A stretch of DNA of 57,297 nucleotides from Eubacterium sp. (GCA_021769425.1 JAETSX010000040.1:1-57297); one strand, 5' to 3'; positions 41,863 to 51,761 are shown, counted from the stretch's first letter. The notes: a model not told the origin generated them from the sequence alone. Numbers and translations are program-made.

Positions 41863-43167
41863 TCATTGTGCATCTTTTCTATCAGTTTTTATCATCACAT
41901 CCAGCAAAAAATACCCTTCCTGGGTATAACAAACCATTTCTCCGCCCAGTCTTTTGGCCGCTTCCTGAATGGTGCGGAGGCCAAATCCGTGCTCCGCCCC
42001 TCCCCGGGAACTGGGCGGCAGTTTTCCTTTTTCCACGAAAAGTTCCGCATTGCAGCGGTTTTTCATCCGGATCATCAAATACTCTCTGCTGTAACGAAGC
42101 TGCACAGACACTTCCCTTTGTTCCCGCGGAAGCTGTTCCACTGCCTTCCATGCATTTTCCAGCCCGTTGGAAATAATCTGGCACAGTTCCATAAATGGAA
42201 GATTTTCCTCTCCTATTTGAAGATCCAGCTTTTGTTTTATGCCTGCCCGTTCAAATTTCTGGGCATAATGGCTGAATACGGAATTCAGATAAGGATTTAT
42301 GCAAAACTGCTGCTGTCTGGTTTCCTGTTCGTAATCATTGACCATATTCTGCATATATTCCTGCGCTTCTTCGATTTTTCCAGAGGAAATCAAGCCGGAT
42401 AACGTGATGGAATGGGCTTTCATGTCATGTTTTAATTTCCGGATGTTCTGCTGGCTCTCAAGCCTTGCCTCCAACTGTATGCTCTGCTCCTTCCAGATCA
42501 ATTCTTCCTGTTGTTTGCGGTATAAAAGCAGCTGCCGGTAAAGGGATGCAAAAATTGTAGCATAGGTCAGAGGCATCAAAAACAGAATCATCACCGCCTC
42601 CGGAACTGCCTCCGGCCTGCTGGTGACAACCGTTGGCTGGTTCAATGCCATATTCAGCAGAACATAGTAAAACGCTGACATCAAAGCAAACAAACCCCAG
42701 CCTCTGGAAACAGAGTCCTGCAATTCGATATAAGGCTTCCTCAGGTAGCGAAACGCCAGCCATTCCATCACAGGGAAGAGCAGCAGACGGCTTACAAGCA
42801 TGATTACGCATTTCCCGCCGCCCAGATAAAAATCCAACAGATTTGTCACTCCAAGCAGCCAATATGCCGCTGTATCCGCCAGACAGAAAGTAAACAGAAA
42901 CCTCCATTTCTTATCCCTGGAAATCCAGTAGAAAAAAAGCAGGCTGGGAATGGTACAGGTAAAGATCAGGATTCTTCCCATCCGATCCGCCCCCAGTATC
43001 GCCATTCCCGACACGTTCAGGATAATCAGCGGCAGCATGCCCACAAAGGTCAAAATAACTGTTTTCCGCTGGGAAAACCTGGATCGGTACAGCATAATAA
43101 AAAGAATCAATATATGAAACATGGACCATATCACAGAGAGTTCCCGCAGTAATTCTGAATTCATCAT
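41863..43167 (-). CDS. GHKL-domain sensor kinase, AgrC-like
   Basis: 434 residues. Six to seven hydrophobic helices in the first 210 residues are followed by a coiled region, then a HisKA_7-like part with His247 in IRKLKHDMKAHSITLSGLI and an ATPase core with the N box ISNGLENAWKAV and G box EHGFGLRTIQEAAKRLGG. This is the layout of peptide-sensing AgrC-type kinases. The start (ATG 43167) overlaps the stop of the regulator gene by four bases (ATGA). No peptide precursor or AgrB-type gene is near, so the signal is unknown. Confidence 0.85.
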   Translation of the reverse strand: MMNSELLRELSVIWSMFHILILFIMLYRSRFSQRKTVILTFVGMLPLIILNVSGMAILGADRMGRILIFTCTIPSLLFFYWISRDKKWRFLFTFCLADTAAYWLLGVTNLLDFYLGGGKCVIMLVSRLLLFPVMEWLAFRYLRKPYIELQDSVSRGWGLFALMSAFYYVLLNMALNQPTVVTSRPEAVPEAVMILFLMPLTYATIFASLYRQLLLYRKQQEELIWKEQSIQLEARLESQQNIRKLKHDMKAHSITLSGLISSGKIEEAQEYMQNMVNDYEQETRQQQFCINPYLNSVFSHYAQKFERAGIKQKLDLQIGEENLPFMELCQIISNGLENAWKAVEQLPREQREVSVQLRYSREYLMIRMKNRCNAELFVEKGKLPPSSRGGAEHGFGLRTIQEAAKRLGGEMVCYTQEGYFLLDVMIKTDRKDAQ

Positions 43168-43862
43168 TCCATCTCCTCAAACAGCACTTCCTGATAACGC
43201 CTCTTTATCTGTGCCAGATAACGCCTGGACACCGGCACACCCTGACCTTTCACTAAAAGTTCATTGCCGTGCATACTGCTGACATGGTACATATTTACAA
43301 TAAAACTCTGATGGCATCTGGAAAACACATCCCCGCAAATCTGCTCTGCGATTTCATTTAATTTTCCTGAGCATTCCTGCACGCTTCCGTCCCGGCAATG
43401 AATGTAAACGGTATGTTCTCTGCTGCTGACATAGAGAATTTTGCCATATGGAATCATTCCGTTCTGTCCCCGCCAGCGAAATGTTAAAGATTTTTCTTTC
43501 TCCCTGTGAAGCCGCTGGGAAATCCGTTTAATCAGGCCATCCAGATCTTCCTTTTTCACAGGTTTTAAAAGATACTGCACGGCATACAGATCATATGCCT
43601 CCCGGTAAAATGCGTCGCTGGAAGAAATAAAGCACAACGTGGCATCCTCCTCTTCTTCCCGAAGCTGCTCCGCCAGTTCCAGGCCGCTTATGGTATCCAA
43701 ATATATATCAATCAAATACAAATCGTATCGCTTCTTCTGTTTTCTTACTGATTCTAAAAGCTGACTGGCATTAGAATAAAGCACTGCATCATGATTTTCA
43801 CTCAGCAGCGCTTTCAGCCGCATGGCATCTTCGCGGCAGTCATCACATATTGCAACTTTCAT
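43164..43862 (-). CDS. LytTR family response regulator
   Basis: 232 residues. The receiver domain has acidic residues CDDCRED and Asp52 in LIDIYLDTISGLEL as phospho-acceptor. The LytTR DNA-binding domain (about 130-230) has ILYVSSREHTVYIHCRDGS and FSRCHQSFIVNMYHVSSMHG. Such regulators bind direct repeats about one helical turn apart. GAGGA eight bases before ATG 43862 decides the start. First gene of an operon with the coupled kinase. Confidence 0.9.
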   Translation of the reverse strand: MKVAICDDCREDAMRLKALLSENHDAVLYSNASQLLESVRKQKKRYDLYLIDIYLDTISGLELAEQLREEEEDATLCFISSSDAFYREAYDLYAVQYLLKPVKKEDLDGLIKRISQRLHREKEKSLTFRWRGQNGMIPYGKILYVSSREHTVYIHCRDGSVQECSGKLNEIAEQICGDVFSRCHQSFIVNMYHVSSMHGNELLVKGQGVPVSRRYLAQIKRRYQEVLFEEME

Positions 43863-43903
43863 ATTACTAATCCTCGCTTGTATATCATGTCTTAAGATAT
43901 TAA

Positions 43904-43983
43904 CCATAACCACTTCATGATATGATATGGTCACCGATGCGCACTTCGGCGCATATAATATCTTACAATATTATACCATAACC
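43904..43983 (-). promoter_or_regulatory. extended -10 promoter with repeated GGTTATGG
   Basis: On the minus strand TGGTATAAT (43970-43978) is an ideal extended -10 with no clear -35 box. GGTTATGG occurs twice, at 43976-43983 (just upstream of the -10) and 43904-43911 (in the leader), 72 bp apart. A small ATGCGC/GCGCAT hairpin lies between. A weak -35 with repeats is consistent with an activator, possibly autoregulation, but that is inference. Confidence 0.4.
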
Positions 43984-44135
43984 GCAATATAAAATTCTAT
44001 GGCAAATTATGTACATTTTAACGCGTATCAATCCTTTTGACATTGTATCACAATCACAGTATAATTTCCACCTGATTTTACAGCCATCTGTTTCCTCTGT
44101 TTCCAAATCATATGGGAGTCCCCATTTGCACCTGA

Positions 44136-44882
44136 TTATTCGAAGAGAATCTCATCTACCGTCACAAACTCATAGCCCTGTTTTTTCAGCGTGTCAATAA
44201 TCTCCATTGCCGCAGTGACGGAGGTTTCGTATCCGTCATGCATCAGAATAATGTCGTTTTCCTGAACATTTTTCATTACTTTTTCCACAATTTGGGCATG
44301 ATTCTGGCTGGACCAGTCCAGGGTATCCACATCCCAGAGCACTTCCACCATATTTACCTCACAGTCCAGCTTCTCGTGCAAATCTCCAAAAGGGGGCCGC
44401 AGATAAGAAGGATAAACGCCTGTAATGCCATAAATCAGTTCGTTGGTACGGCTGACCTGGCTGCATGCCTGCTCCATGGGCAGCTTGCTCAATTCTTCAT
44501 GCTTGTAGGAATGATTTCCAATCAGATGCCCCTCTTCCTGAATCTGCTTTACCACCTCCGGATATTTCTCCACTTCCTCTCCCAGCAGGAAGAAAGTGGC
44601 TTTCACTTCCCGCTCTTTCAACGCTTCCAGCATCTTTGGCGTATACTGAGGATTCGGCCCGTCATCAAAGGTAAGGGCCACTTTCTTTCTTTCTGAGGCT
44701 TTTGCACTTTCCTTAGCCGGCCCGGAAGCCTGCCGGGCCTTTTCCAGTTTTTCGGCTGCCGCCGCAAAGTTCTGTTTCATCTCCGCTCCTTTTCCTGTTC
44801 CGGTGAGGATCAGCCCGAATGCCAGGAGAAGGCAGCACAAATCAAACAGCAGGCACTTTTTCCAGAATTTCTTTCCTTTCAT
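44136..44882 (-). CDS. polysaccharide deacetylase family protein
   Basis: 248 residues, with an N-terminal signal anchor (about 8-30, CLLFDLCCLLLAFGLILTGT) then a NodB domain (about 65-245) outside the membrane. Motif 1 is TFDDGPNPQYT (Asp73 and Asp74), motif 2 is GNHSYKHEE with two His metal ligands, motif 3 is YLRPPFG, motif 4 is DVDTLDWSSQN and motif 5 is ILMHDGYE. All key residues are present. The likely substrate is peptidoglycan N-acetyl groups, as in PdaA-type enzymes, but chitin-like oligosaccharides cannot be excluded. Confidence 0.9.
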   Translation of the reverse strand: MKGKKFWKKCLLFDLCCLLLAFGLILTGTGKGAEMKQNFAAAAEKLEKARQASGPAKESAKASERKKVALTFDDGPNPQYTPKMLEALKEREVKATFFLLGEEVEKYPEVVKQIQEEGHLIGNHSYKHEELSKLPMEQACSQVSRTNELIYGITGVYPSYLRPPFGDLHEKLDCEVNMVEVLWDVDTLDWSSQNHAQIVEKVMKNVQENDIILMHDGYETSVTAAMEIIDTLKKQGYEFVTVDEILFE

Positions 44883-44995
44883 CCACTGAACGCTCCATAG
44901 AGATTTCCATAAAATATATGAGGTCAGGGATGTATTTTATTCAACGTGTTTCTGATTCCTTTGCTGAAAGAAATGACCATACAGCCTGATAAGCC

Positions 44996-46423
44996 TCAAT
45001 GCTGCATATCATCCAAAATATCCATGGTCTCCTCCCCGTCGCTTCCTCCCAGCAGATACCATTTTCCCTCTGCCGACTCAATCATAAGAAACGGCGGCTC
45101 TTTCGGATTGATGCAGACTTTAAAGTCCCGGCGGTATGTATCGCTGTAAAAGTCACCCTTTTTCACTGTTGCCATCCCGGTGCCGCTTTTACGCCTGATA
45201 TCCGGCTCTTCCTTAAGCAGCGTCACCTCTTTTATCTCTGACCGTTCTAACTGATATACCTTCTTCCAGTGATTTGCCGTCAGCGTCCCATCCTCATAGG
45301 CAAGGGACACCGGGGTAAATTCCTCCACAATGCTCCATCCGCAGACGCCTAACACAACGACTGCCAGAAATGCAAGGACAAAAACCGTAGTATATTTTAT
45401 GCCGGGCTTTGCCATATTTGCAGTCAATCCAAGGCCGGCCCGGGGCTCTACAAATGTACTGCTGTCATTTTTATTATAATAAATCATCCCCCAGATCCAA
45501 TATTTATCATCGTCTTCTTCTGCCGGAAGCTCCTGTTCCAGATACTTTCCGCTGTTTCTCTCTATTTGTTTCCAGCAGCGGAGCAATAATGCCGCAGAAA
45601 CCGCCCCAAACAACAGACTGAGCGCTCCTATCAGCCAGAGAAACCACTTTGCGGGCACATGAAAGGAACAAAGGATGCCCCAGTTAAACGCGCCTGTCGC
45701 CCAGGCCATGGATGCGCAGAGCCGTCCCATGTGATACCGCCGTATTTCTGCGACCTGCAGGTTGACCTGGCTGCTGTAGGTATATACTCTGGTCCGCTGC
45801 TTCTCAAACAGCCTTACATACAGCAAAAACAGACAGGACGCCAATGCAACGGATAACAGGGTGCATTCACTGACCCACAGTTCCGGCAGCCATGGGCGAT
45901 ACCGGAAGCGATACAGAAAAACCTCGGCGGCAGGCGCAAGGAATGCAACGAGACAGCCCAAATAAACAGCCTTCCTGGAATGCTTCATTTTTTCAGCGCC
46001 GGCCGCCGTCACATCAATCAAAATCTCTTCCTGTTCCCTGCAGCTCTCCTGTTCCTTCCGGGACGCCAGAACTTCCCGCTTCCGCTTTTTCATTCTGCTG
46101 TTAGCCCGCTGAAAGGGAATCAGCAAATAAATGATGACAAAAAATGTCCAGACTGTTGTTCCCGTTATAAGCAGTGATTCATGCTCCGGCAGCAGCGTGA
46201 GGGCTAATAACAGGAGAGAATGCAAGGCACAGCTCTTCAGTTCTTTTTTGTATCTCCTTTTAATTTCCTGTACCGCCGGTTCTTCTTTTGCCCCCTGCCA
46301 CAGAGCTACCCCAAAAAGGGTTCCATTTTTCGCATCTGCCAGAAACCAGCATGCCCCAAACATAATCGGCAGCGCCGGCAGCATGCATATTACCATAACA
46401 ATTTTCATTCCTGTCATTTCCAT
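44996..46423 (-). CDS. DUF5808 membrane protein
   Basis: 475-residue membrane protein of unknown function. It has about eight helices. A DUF5808-like stretch (about 300-345, DDKYWIWGMIYYNKND then FVEPRAGLGLT) sits between the last but one helix and the C-terminal one, and the C-terminal part resembles a PH-like fold (SLAYEDGTLTANHWKKVYQL). AGGAGG precedes the ATG. Directly upstream, across element copy 5, lies a small GntR regulator. Such pairs are common in Firmicutes as sensing or transport-linked modules, but no ABC transporter is present here. Confidence 0.7.
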   Translation of the reverse strand: MEMTGMKIVMVICMLPALPIMFGACWFLADAKNGTLFGVALWQGAKEEPAVQEIKRRYKKELKSCALHSLLLLALTLLPEHESLLITGTTVWTFFVIIYLLIPFQRANSRMKKRKREVLASRKEQESCREQEEILIDVTAAGAEKMKHSRKAVYLGCLVAFLAPAAEVFLYRFRYRPWLPELWVSECTLLSVALASCLFLLYVRLFEKQRTRVYTYSSQVNLQVAEIRRYHMGRLCASMAWATGAFNWGILCSFHVPAKWFLWLIGALSLLFGAVSAALLLRCWKQIERNSGKYLEQELPAEEDDDKYWIWGMIYYNKNDSSTFVEPRAGLGLTANMAKPGIKYTTVFVLAFLAVVVLGVCGWSIVEEFTPVSLAYEDGTLTANHWKKVYQLERSEIKEVTLLKEEPDIRRKSGTGMATVKKGDFYSDTYRRDFKVCINPKEPPFLMIESAEGKWYLLGGSDGEETMDILDDMQH

Positions 46424-46457
46424 AAAGATACCTCCTGAAATCTCCGCTCTATGCTGA

Positions 46458-46550
46458 TATACCCGTGAGCGAAATCATTTGCCAGAAGGTTGTTCATAGC
46501 TTTGAGGAAAAAAGCAAATGATTTGGCAAATAAATATGCTCGTGAGTATA
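46458..46550 (-). repeat. 92-bp palindromic element, copy 5
   Basis: In plus-strand reading it starts TATACCCGTGAGCGAAAT and ends ATGCTCGTGAGTATA, the reverse complement of copies 3 and 4. It fills most of the spacer between the GntR gene and the DUF5808 gene, within their likely shared transcript. Confidence 0.88.
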
Positions 46551-46580
46551 ACTCTGTGATTCCTGTGCACGTTGGCAATA

Positions 46581-46964
46581 TCATTCACTCCATCCGCCGT
46601 ATGCCTTCCTGCACAGTTCTGCAAATTCTTCCCCGGAAATTCCGGCAATCTTAGCCTCTGCGGCCAGCAGTTCCAATTCTTTCTCCACTTTCTTCTTCAC
46701 TGCCTTCTTCCTGCCGCCGCTGCACCGGACAATGGCGCCGTTACGCCTGTCTGTGACAATATAACCTTCCTGTTTCAAAAGCTGATATGCCTTATTCACA
46801 GTCATTGTATTAATCCCAGCCTCACCGGCAAGGGCACGGATGGTCGGAAGTCTGTCTCCGTCCAGGAATACCCCTTCTGCCACAGCCTGCACAATCTGGT
46901 CCCTGATTTGCTGATAAATAGGCACGCTGCTGGCAAAATCCAGTTTCATTATCACTGGCATCAC
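46581..46964 (-). CDS. GntR family regulator, YtrA type
   Basis: 127-residue short GntR repressor. The winged helix (about 8-80) has VPIYQQIRDQIVQAVAEGVF, then LPTIRALAGEAGINTMTVNKA and YIVTDRRNGAIV. Only a short helical tail follows, as in YtrA-like regulators that lack a ligand domain. The start is uncertain: ATG 46964 or the in-frame ATG 46949, neither with an ideal ribosome site. It probably controls itself and the downstream DUF5808 gene. Confidence 0.85.
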   Translation of the reverse strand: MMPVIMKLDFASSVPIYQQIRDQIVQAVAEGVFLDGDRLPTIRALAGEAGINTMTVNKAYQLLKQEGYIVTDRRNGAIVRCSGGRKKAVKKKVEKELELLAAEAKIAGISGEEFAELCRKAYGGWSE

Positions 46965-47076
46965 ACCTTTGCATTATTTGTATTATATACAATAATACAA
47001 ATAATGCAAAAAGTCAAGAAATTATGACGCCATTACCTGGAAAGCAGGAGTATACAGCACATGTTTCCAATAAAAA

Positions 47077-47176
47077 AGGATCTGCAGGAACGAGAACCGT
47101 TCCCGCAATATATCCTGCTGTTCTTTCTGCATCGCAGCAATATATTGCGGACAGGTTTCATTTCTCCACAGATCCT
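47077..47176 (-). terminator. nested long-stem terminator of clpB
   Basis: AGGATCTG (47077-47084) pairs with CAGATCCT (47169-47176), and inside it CGCAATATAT (47104-47113) with ATATATTGCG (47140-47149). On the minus strand a TTTTTT run follows. The layout is like the hairpin at 23727. Confidence 0.7.
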
Positions 47177-47184
47177 GTGTTATT

Positions 47185-49770
47185 CTATTGTTTACATTTT
47201 GCCGCTAACTTTCCATTCTCCACATCAATCAGAATGGTATCTCCGGCTCCCACTTCATCGGAAAGAATCAATTTCGCTGAAAGCGTTTCCACAGTTTTCT
47301 GGAGATACCGTTTTAAGGGCCTTGCCCCGTACACTGGATCATAGCCGTGCTCCACTGCAAATTCCTGAGCCGCCTGCGTCAGTTCCACAGACACTTCCCG
47401 ATCTGCCAGACGCTTGTTCAAATCGGCCAGCAACAAATGAATAATATTCCCGATATCCTGTTTGCTTAAGGGCTTGAATAAAATGGTTTCATCCAGGCGG
47501 TTTAGAAACTCCGGCCGGAAATTATTCTGAAGCTCAGCCATCACGGCCGCTTCGCATTCCGGCTGAATCTCACCGTTTTCCCCAATGCCCTCCAGCAGAT
47601 ACGAAGAACCCAGATTGGAGGTCATAATCAATATGGTGTTTTTGAAATCCACCGTACGCCCCTGAGAATCGGTAATGCGCCCGTCATCCAATACCTGAAG
47701 CAATACATTGAATACATCCGGATGGGCCTTCTCCACTTCATCAAACAACACTACAGAGTAGGGCTTTCTGCGCACCGCTTCCGTGAGCTGTCCGCCTTCT
47801 TCATAGCCTACATATCCAGGAGGCGCTCCAATCAGGCGGGATACGGAATATTTCTCCATATACTCGCTCATGTCAAGCCTTACCATATTATTTTCGTCAT
47901 CAAAGAGGCTGGCAGCCAATGCCTTGGCCAGTTCTGTTTTTCCTACCCCGGTGGGCCCAAGAAACAGGAAAGAACCGATAGGCTTGCTGGGGTCTTTGAT
48001 TCCTGCTTTGGAGCGGATAATGGCTTCTGTCACTTTCGTGACGCCTTCTTCCTGGCCGATGACCCGTTTATGCAGTTCCTCATCCAGGTGCAGTGTTTTA
48101 TTCCGCTCGCTTTCCGTCAGTTTTGCTACCGGAATTCCGGTCCAGCGGGAAATGATTTTGGCAATTTCCTCTTCGCTTACATTTTCATGTACCAGACTTA
48201 AATCTTTCTTTTTCACCTGCTCCTCTTCCAGTTCCAACTGACGTTTCAGTTCCGGCATTTTTCCGTATTGCAGTTCCGCCGCCTTTTCCAGATCGTAATT
48301 CTGCTGGGCCATGGCAATTTCTTTGTTGAGGGATTCCAGTTCTTCCCGGAGTTTCTGTACTTTTTCCACAGAATTCTTCTCATTGTCCCACTGGGCTTTC
48401 CGGGACTGGAACTCATTTTTCAGGTCGGCAAGCTCTTTCTGCAGAGTTTCCAGACGGTCTTTGCTGAGACGATCCTCCTCTTTTTTCAGTGCAGCTTCTT
48501 CAATCTCCATCTGCATTACCCGCCGCTGCAGCTCATCCAGTTCTGTGGGCATGGAATCCAGCTCCGTTTTAATCAGCGCACAGGCTTCATCCACCAAATC
48601 AATGGCTTTATCTGGCAGAAACCGGTCGCTGATGTAACGATTGGATAAGGTTGCCGCGGACACCAATGCGGAATCCGTTATTTTCACCCCATGGAATACT
48701 TCATAGCGGTCTTTTAAACCCCTTAAAATGGAAATAGTATCTTCCACTGTAGGTTCTGCCACCAGCACAGGCTGGAATCTCCGCTCTAAGGCGGCGTCTT
48801 TCTCAATGTATTCCCGGTATTCATCCAACGTAGTTGCGCCGATGCAGTGCAGCTCGCCCCGGGCAAGCATGGGCTTTAACAACTGGCCTGCGTCCATGGC
48901 CCCGTCTGTCTTGCCGGCGCCTACAATGGTGTGCAGCTCATCAATAAACAGGATAATCTGGCCGTCACTGCTCTTAATTTCATCCAACACGGCCTTTAAA
49001 CGTTCTTCAAATTCTCCCCGGTACTTGGCTCCTGCCACTAGTGCGCCCATATCCAGTGCAAAAAGCCGCTTGTCTTTCAGCCCCTCCGGCACGTCTCCCC
49101 GGACAATCCGCTGGGCCAGGCCTTCCACCACTGCCGTTTTCCCTACTCCCGGCTCTCCGATCAGCACCGGATTATTCTTGGTTTTCCGGGACAGAATACG
49201 AACCACATTCCGTATCTCGTTATCTCTGCCGATCACCGGATCAATTTTCTGCTCCCTGGCGCGCTCCACCATGTCATAGCCGTATTTTACCAGGGTGTCA
49301 TAGGTGGCTTCCGGATTATCGGACACAACTTTCTGGTTGCCCCGGACGGTGGCCAGCGCCTGTAAGAACCGTTCCCTCGTAATTCCATATTCTTTAAAAA
49401 TTTCTTTCAATGCCTGGTTGGGATATTTCAATAATGTGAGGAAGAGATGCTCCACAGACACGTATTCATCTCCCATTTTCCTGGCCTCATCTTCAGCGCT
49501 GACCAATACCTTGTTCAGGTTCTGTCCCATGTAAATCTGCCCGCCAGATACTTTCACCCGTTTGGCAAGATGATTTCTGGCATTGTCTGTAAAGTGTTCC
49601 AGGTTGATTTCCATTTTCTCAATTAATTTCGGGATCAGACCGTCCTCCTGAAACAGCAGAGACAGTAACAAATGCTCCTGCTCAATTTCCTGATTGCCGT
49701 ATTCATATGCCAGCTTTTCACAGCCATTGATGGCTTCGATTGATTTCTGTGTAAATTTCTGAATGTTCAT
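47185..49770 (-). CDS. clpB: ClpB-type disaggregase chaperone
   Basis: 861-residue AAA+ hexameric chaperone that extracts proteins from aggregates with DnaK. A Clp_N domain (1-145), NBD1 with GEPGVGKT (205-212) and [15 protein letters not shown], a long coiled-coil middle domain (about 400-520), and NBD2 with GPTGVGKT and [20 protein letters not shown], all intact. AAGGAGG-like sequence precedes the ATG. A sigma-A promoter with a CIRCE-like site lies upstream, so HrcA control is probable. Length and motifs are typical. Confidence 0.97.
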   Translation of the reverse strand: MNIQKFTQKSIEAINGCEKLAYEYGNQEIEQEHLLLSLLFQEDGLIPKLIEKMEINLEHFTDNARNHLAKRVKVSGGQIYMGQNLNKVLVSAEDEARKMGDEYVSVEHLFLTLLKYPNQALKEIFKEYGITRERFLQALATVRGNQKVVSDNPEATYDTLVKYGYDMVERAREQKIDPVIGRDNEIRNVVRILSRKTKNNPVLIGEPGVGKTAVVEGLAQRIVRGDVPEGLKDKRLFALDMGALVAGAKYRGEFEERLKAVLDEIKSSDGQIILFIDELHTIVGAGKTDGAMDAGQLLKPMLARGELHCIGATTLDEYREYIEKDAALERRFQPVLVAEPTVEDTISILRGLKDRYEVFHGVKITDSALVSAATLSNRYISDRFLPDKAIDLVDEACALIKTELDSMPTELDELQRRVMQMEIEEAALKKEEDRLSKDRLETLQKELADLKNEFQSRKAQWDNEKNSVEKVQKLREELESLNKEIAMAQQNYDLEKAAELQYGKMPELKRQLELEEEQVKKKDLSLVHENVSEEEIAKIISRWTGIPVAKLTESERNKTLHLDEELHKRVIGQEEGVTKVTEAIIRSKAGIKDPSKPIGSFLFLGPTGVGKTELAKALAASLFDDENNMVRLDMSEYMEKYSVSRLIGAPPGYVGYEEGGQLTEAVRRKPYSVVLFDEVEKAHPDVFNVLLQVLDDGRITDSQGRTVDFKNTILIMTSNLGSSYLLEGIGENGEIQPECEAAVMAELQNNFRPEFLNRLDETILFKPLSKQDIGNIIHLLLADLNKRLADREVSVELTQAAQEFAVEHGYDPVYGARPLKRYLQKTVETLSAKLILSDEVGAGDTILIDVENGKLAAKCKQ

Positions 49771-49862
49771 AAGGGTTCCTCCTTCCCTTCTGTATTATTA
49801 TGGGTAAATGGCCGCTGTGCCATTCGGACTTTGGCTATTTCCTTTGTTCTATGTCTGGTATA

Positions 49863-49905
49863 ACAATATCACTGTTTGTTAGCCATGTCAATAGGTGAGT
49901 GCTAA
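49863..49905 (-). promoter_or_regulatory. sigma-A promoter overlapped by a degenerate CIRCE
   Basis: On the minus strand TTGACA (49886-49891), 17-base spacer and TATTGT (49863-49868). The CIRCE-like site spans 49879-49905: the perfect half TTAGCACTC, nine bases, then CATGGCTAA, which matches GAGTGCTAA at six of nine positions. The half-site spacing is exactly that of the HrcA operator, and the site covers the -35 box. HrcA repression is thus likely but may be weak. Confidence 0.75.
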
Positions 49906-50002
49906 AATTGTATGAAAATTTTATGAATATTGTGTTTTATCACATTGCATCATATAATGGATGTACAGACGGAAACTCAAATTTGATAGGAGGATGATGC
50001 GA

Positions 50003-50365
50003 TTGAAACTGAAAAATGTACTGATTGTTGTGAAAGATATTGAAAAATCAAAACAATTTTATTACGATCTGTTCGGCCTTACGCCAATTCTGGACAATGA
50101 TGGGAACCTGATTCTGACAGAAGGGCTTGTCCTCCAGGAAGAATCTATCTGGAAAACTTTCATTGATAAAGAAATTATCCCCCGCAGCAATTCCTGCGAA
50201 CTGTATTTTGAGGAGCATGATATTGAAGATTTTGTGCAAAGACTGGAGGAACTCTATCCGGCAGTTACCTACGTGAATAAACTGATGGAACACAGTTGGG
50301 GACAAAAGGTAGTTCGTTTTTACGATCCGGACGGTAATCTGATTGAGGTCGGAACGCCTGTATAA
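50003..50365 (+). CDS. glyoxalase/bleomycin-resistance fold protein
   Basis: 120-residue VOC-superfamily protein. VLIVVKDIEKSKQFYYDLFG opens the first beta-alpha-beta unit, and VVRFYDPDGNLIEVGTPV closes the last with the usual metal-ligand glutamate. Such proteins are glyoxalases, dioxygenases or resistance factors, and the substrate cannot be told. The preferred start is TTG 50003, nine bases from GGAGG, giving MKLKNVLIVV as in relatives; ATGs at 49994 and 49997 are too close to that site. Single gene with its own terminator, convergent with the che operon. Confidence 0.82.
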   Translation: MKLKNVLIVVKDIEKSKQFYYDLFGLTPILDNDGNLILTEGLVLQEESIWKTFIDKEIIPRSNSCELYFEEHDIEDFVQRLEELYPAVTYVNKLMEHSWGQKVVRFYDPDGNLIEVGTPV

Positions 50366-50371
50366 TAAAAG

Positions 50372-50409
50372 AACTGCCGCAGGAAAGAAATTTTCTTCCT
50401 GCGGCAGTT
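50372..50409. terminator. bidirectional terminator of glyoxalase and che genes
   Basis: AACTGCCGCAGGAA (50372-50385) pairs exactly with TTCCTGCGGCAGTT (50396-50409) around a 10-base loop, with T-rich runs on both sides. Confidence 0.85.
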
Positions 50410-50435
50410 TTACTGTCGTCACTTCTACTGTTCTT

Positions 50436-51761
50436 TTAATATTTTCCAAAATCACCTTCCAGGGAAATAATCTTCTCATTCTCTTCCGGTTCATGATAAC
50501 TGTTTGCATCCGGCATTCTGCTGAATCCGCTGTCGGATTTCTTCAGCTTATAGTTGCCTACCAGACGGCGCAGAGTCGCTGCCTGATTAGACAATTCCTC
50601 ACTGGCAGCCGCACATTCTTCACTGGTCGCTGAATTGGTCTGAGTAACCTGAGATACCTGATTAATCGCCTGATCAATCTGAGTGACTGCGGTAGCCTGA
50701 TCATTGGAAGCCACTGCAATACTGTGGGTCAATTCCACCACCTGTTCGATCTTATTCATAATCTCAGACAGAGAACCGCTGGTCTCTTCTGCCAATTTGG
50801 AGCCAAGTACGACTTTATGAATCGAATCTTCTATCATTTCTGCTGTTTCACTGGCTGCAGACGCACTCTTTCCGGCAAGATTTCTTACCTCTTCCGCCAC
50901 CACTGCAAATCCTTTTCCGTGGACGCCTGCCCTTGCCGCTTCCACTGCCGCATTCAGTGCAAGAATATTGGTCTGGAATGCAATATCATCAATCACTTTG
51001 ATAATCTTAGAAATATTCTCGGAAGCCTCGTTGATGTCAGTCATAGCTCCCATCATTTCCGTCATGCTGTCATTGATCACAACAGCCTCTTTGCCCATAT
51101 GTTCCACCAAATCATTGGCTTCATTGATCTGCTCCGTGTTCACCTTGGTTCTCTCTGCGATCTCATTCATGGAAGCAGTAATTTCCTGAGTTGCGCTTGC
51201 CTGTTCAGTCGCACCCTGTGCAAGAGCCTGGCTGGCGTCTGACACCTGCTCGGAACCTACCGTTACCTGCATGGTGGATTCCCTGATATCAGAAAGCATT
51301 CTGTTGTTCTCTCTGATGATATCATCCAATGCATTGCCCAGTACGTCCTTATCTCCGTTAACTTTTACATCAGCCGTCAAATCTCCCTGTGCGATCATTC
51401 TGGAAATTTCGCCCTGATATTTAATATTATCAATGATGCTCTGGAATTCATCTACCACTTCGCCAAATTCATCATCTTTGTATTTGGTTAATGTAATGTT
51501 GGCATTTCCTGCTGCAATTTCCCTTGCCGCATTAATCAAAATATCCAAAGATTTGCGGATATCGCGCATAATCGTAACAGACATTGTCACACTGAAAATC
51601 AACGCAATCACAGTCACTCCCAACACAAGCGCTTCCTGAATTAGCGTCTCAGAATCCGTGCCGGATAAAAGCCGGTAACTCATTACTCCCAATGTCAAGA
51701 TCAGCAGAAAAATGATCCCAAAACCTGCATACAAACGTGTTCTTATTTTTACATTTTTCAT
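50436..51761 (-). CDS. methyl-accepting chemotaxis protein with minimal sensor
   Basis: 441-residue chemoreceptor. Two membrane helices (about 9-28 and 40-60) are separated by only about a dozen residues, so there is almost no external sensor domain. A HAMP-like part follows, then the coiled-coil signalling domain with the conserved tip [20 protein letters not shown] and [25 protein letters not shown] about ten bases before ATG 51761 decides the start. Last gene of the che operon, 41 bp after cheW. It may sense membrane state or partner proteins. Confidence 0.9.
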   Translation of the reverse strand: MKNVKIRTRLYAGFGIIFLLILTLGVMSYRLLSGTDSETLIQEALVLGVTVIALIFSVTMSVTIMRDIRKSLDILINAAREIAAGNANITLTKYKDDEFGEVVDEFQSIIDNIKYQGEISRMIAQGDLTADVKVNGDKDVLGNALDDIIRENNRMLSDIRESTMQVTVGSEQVSDASQALAQGATEQASATQEITASMNEIAERTKVNTEQINEANDLVEHMGKEAVVINDSMTEMMGAMTDINEASENISKIIKVIDDIAFQTNILALNAAVEAARAGVHGKGFAVVAEEVRNLAGKSASAASETAEMIEDSIHKVVLGSKLAEETSGSLSEIMNKIEQVVELTHSIAVASNDQATAVTQIDQAINQVSQVTQTNSATSEECAAASEELSNQAATLRRLVGNYKLKKSDSGFSRMPDANSYHEPEENEKIISLEGDFGKY

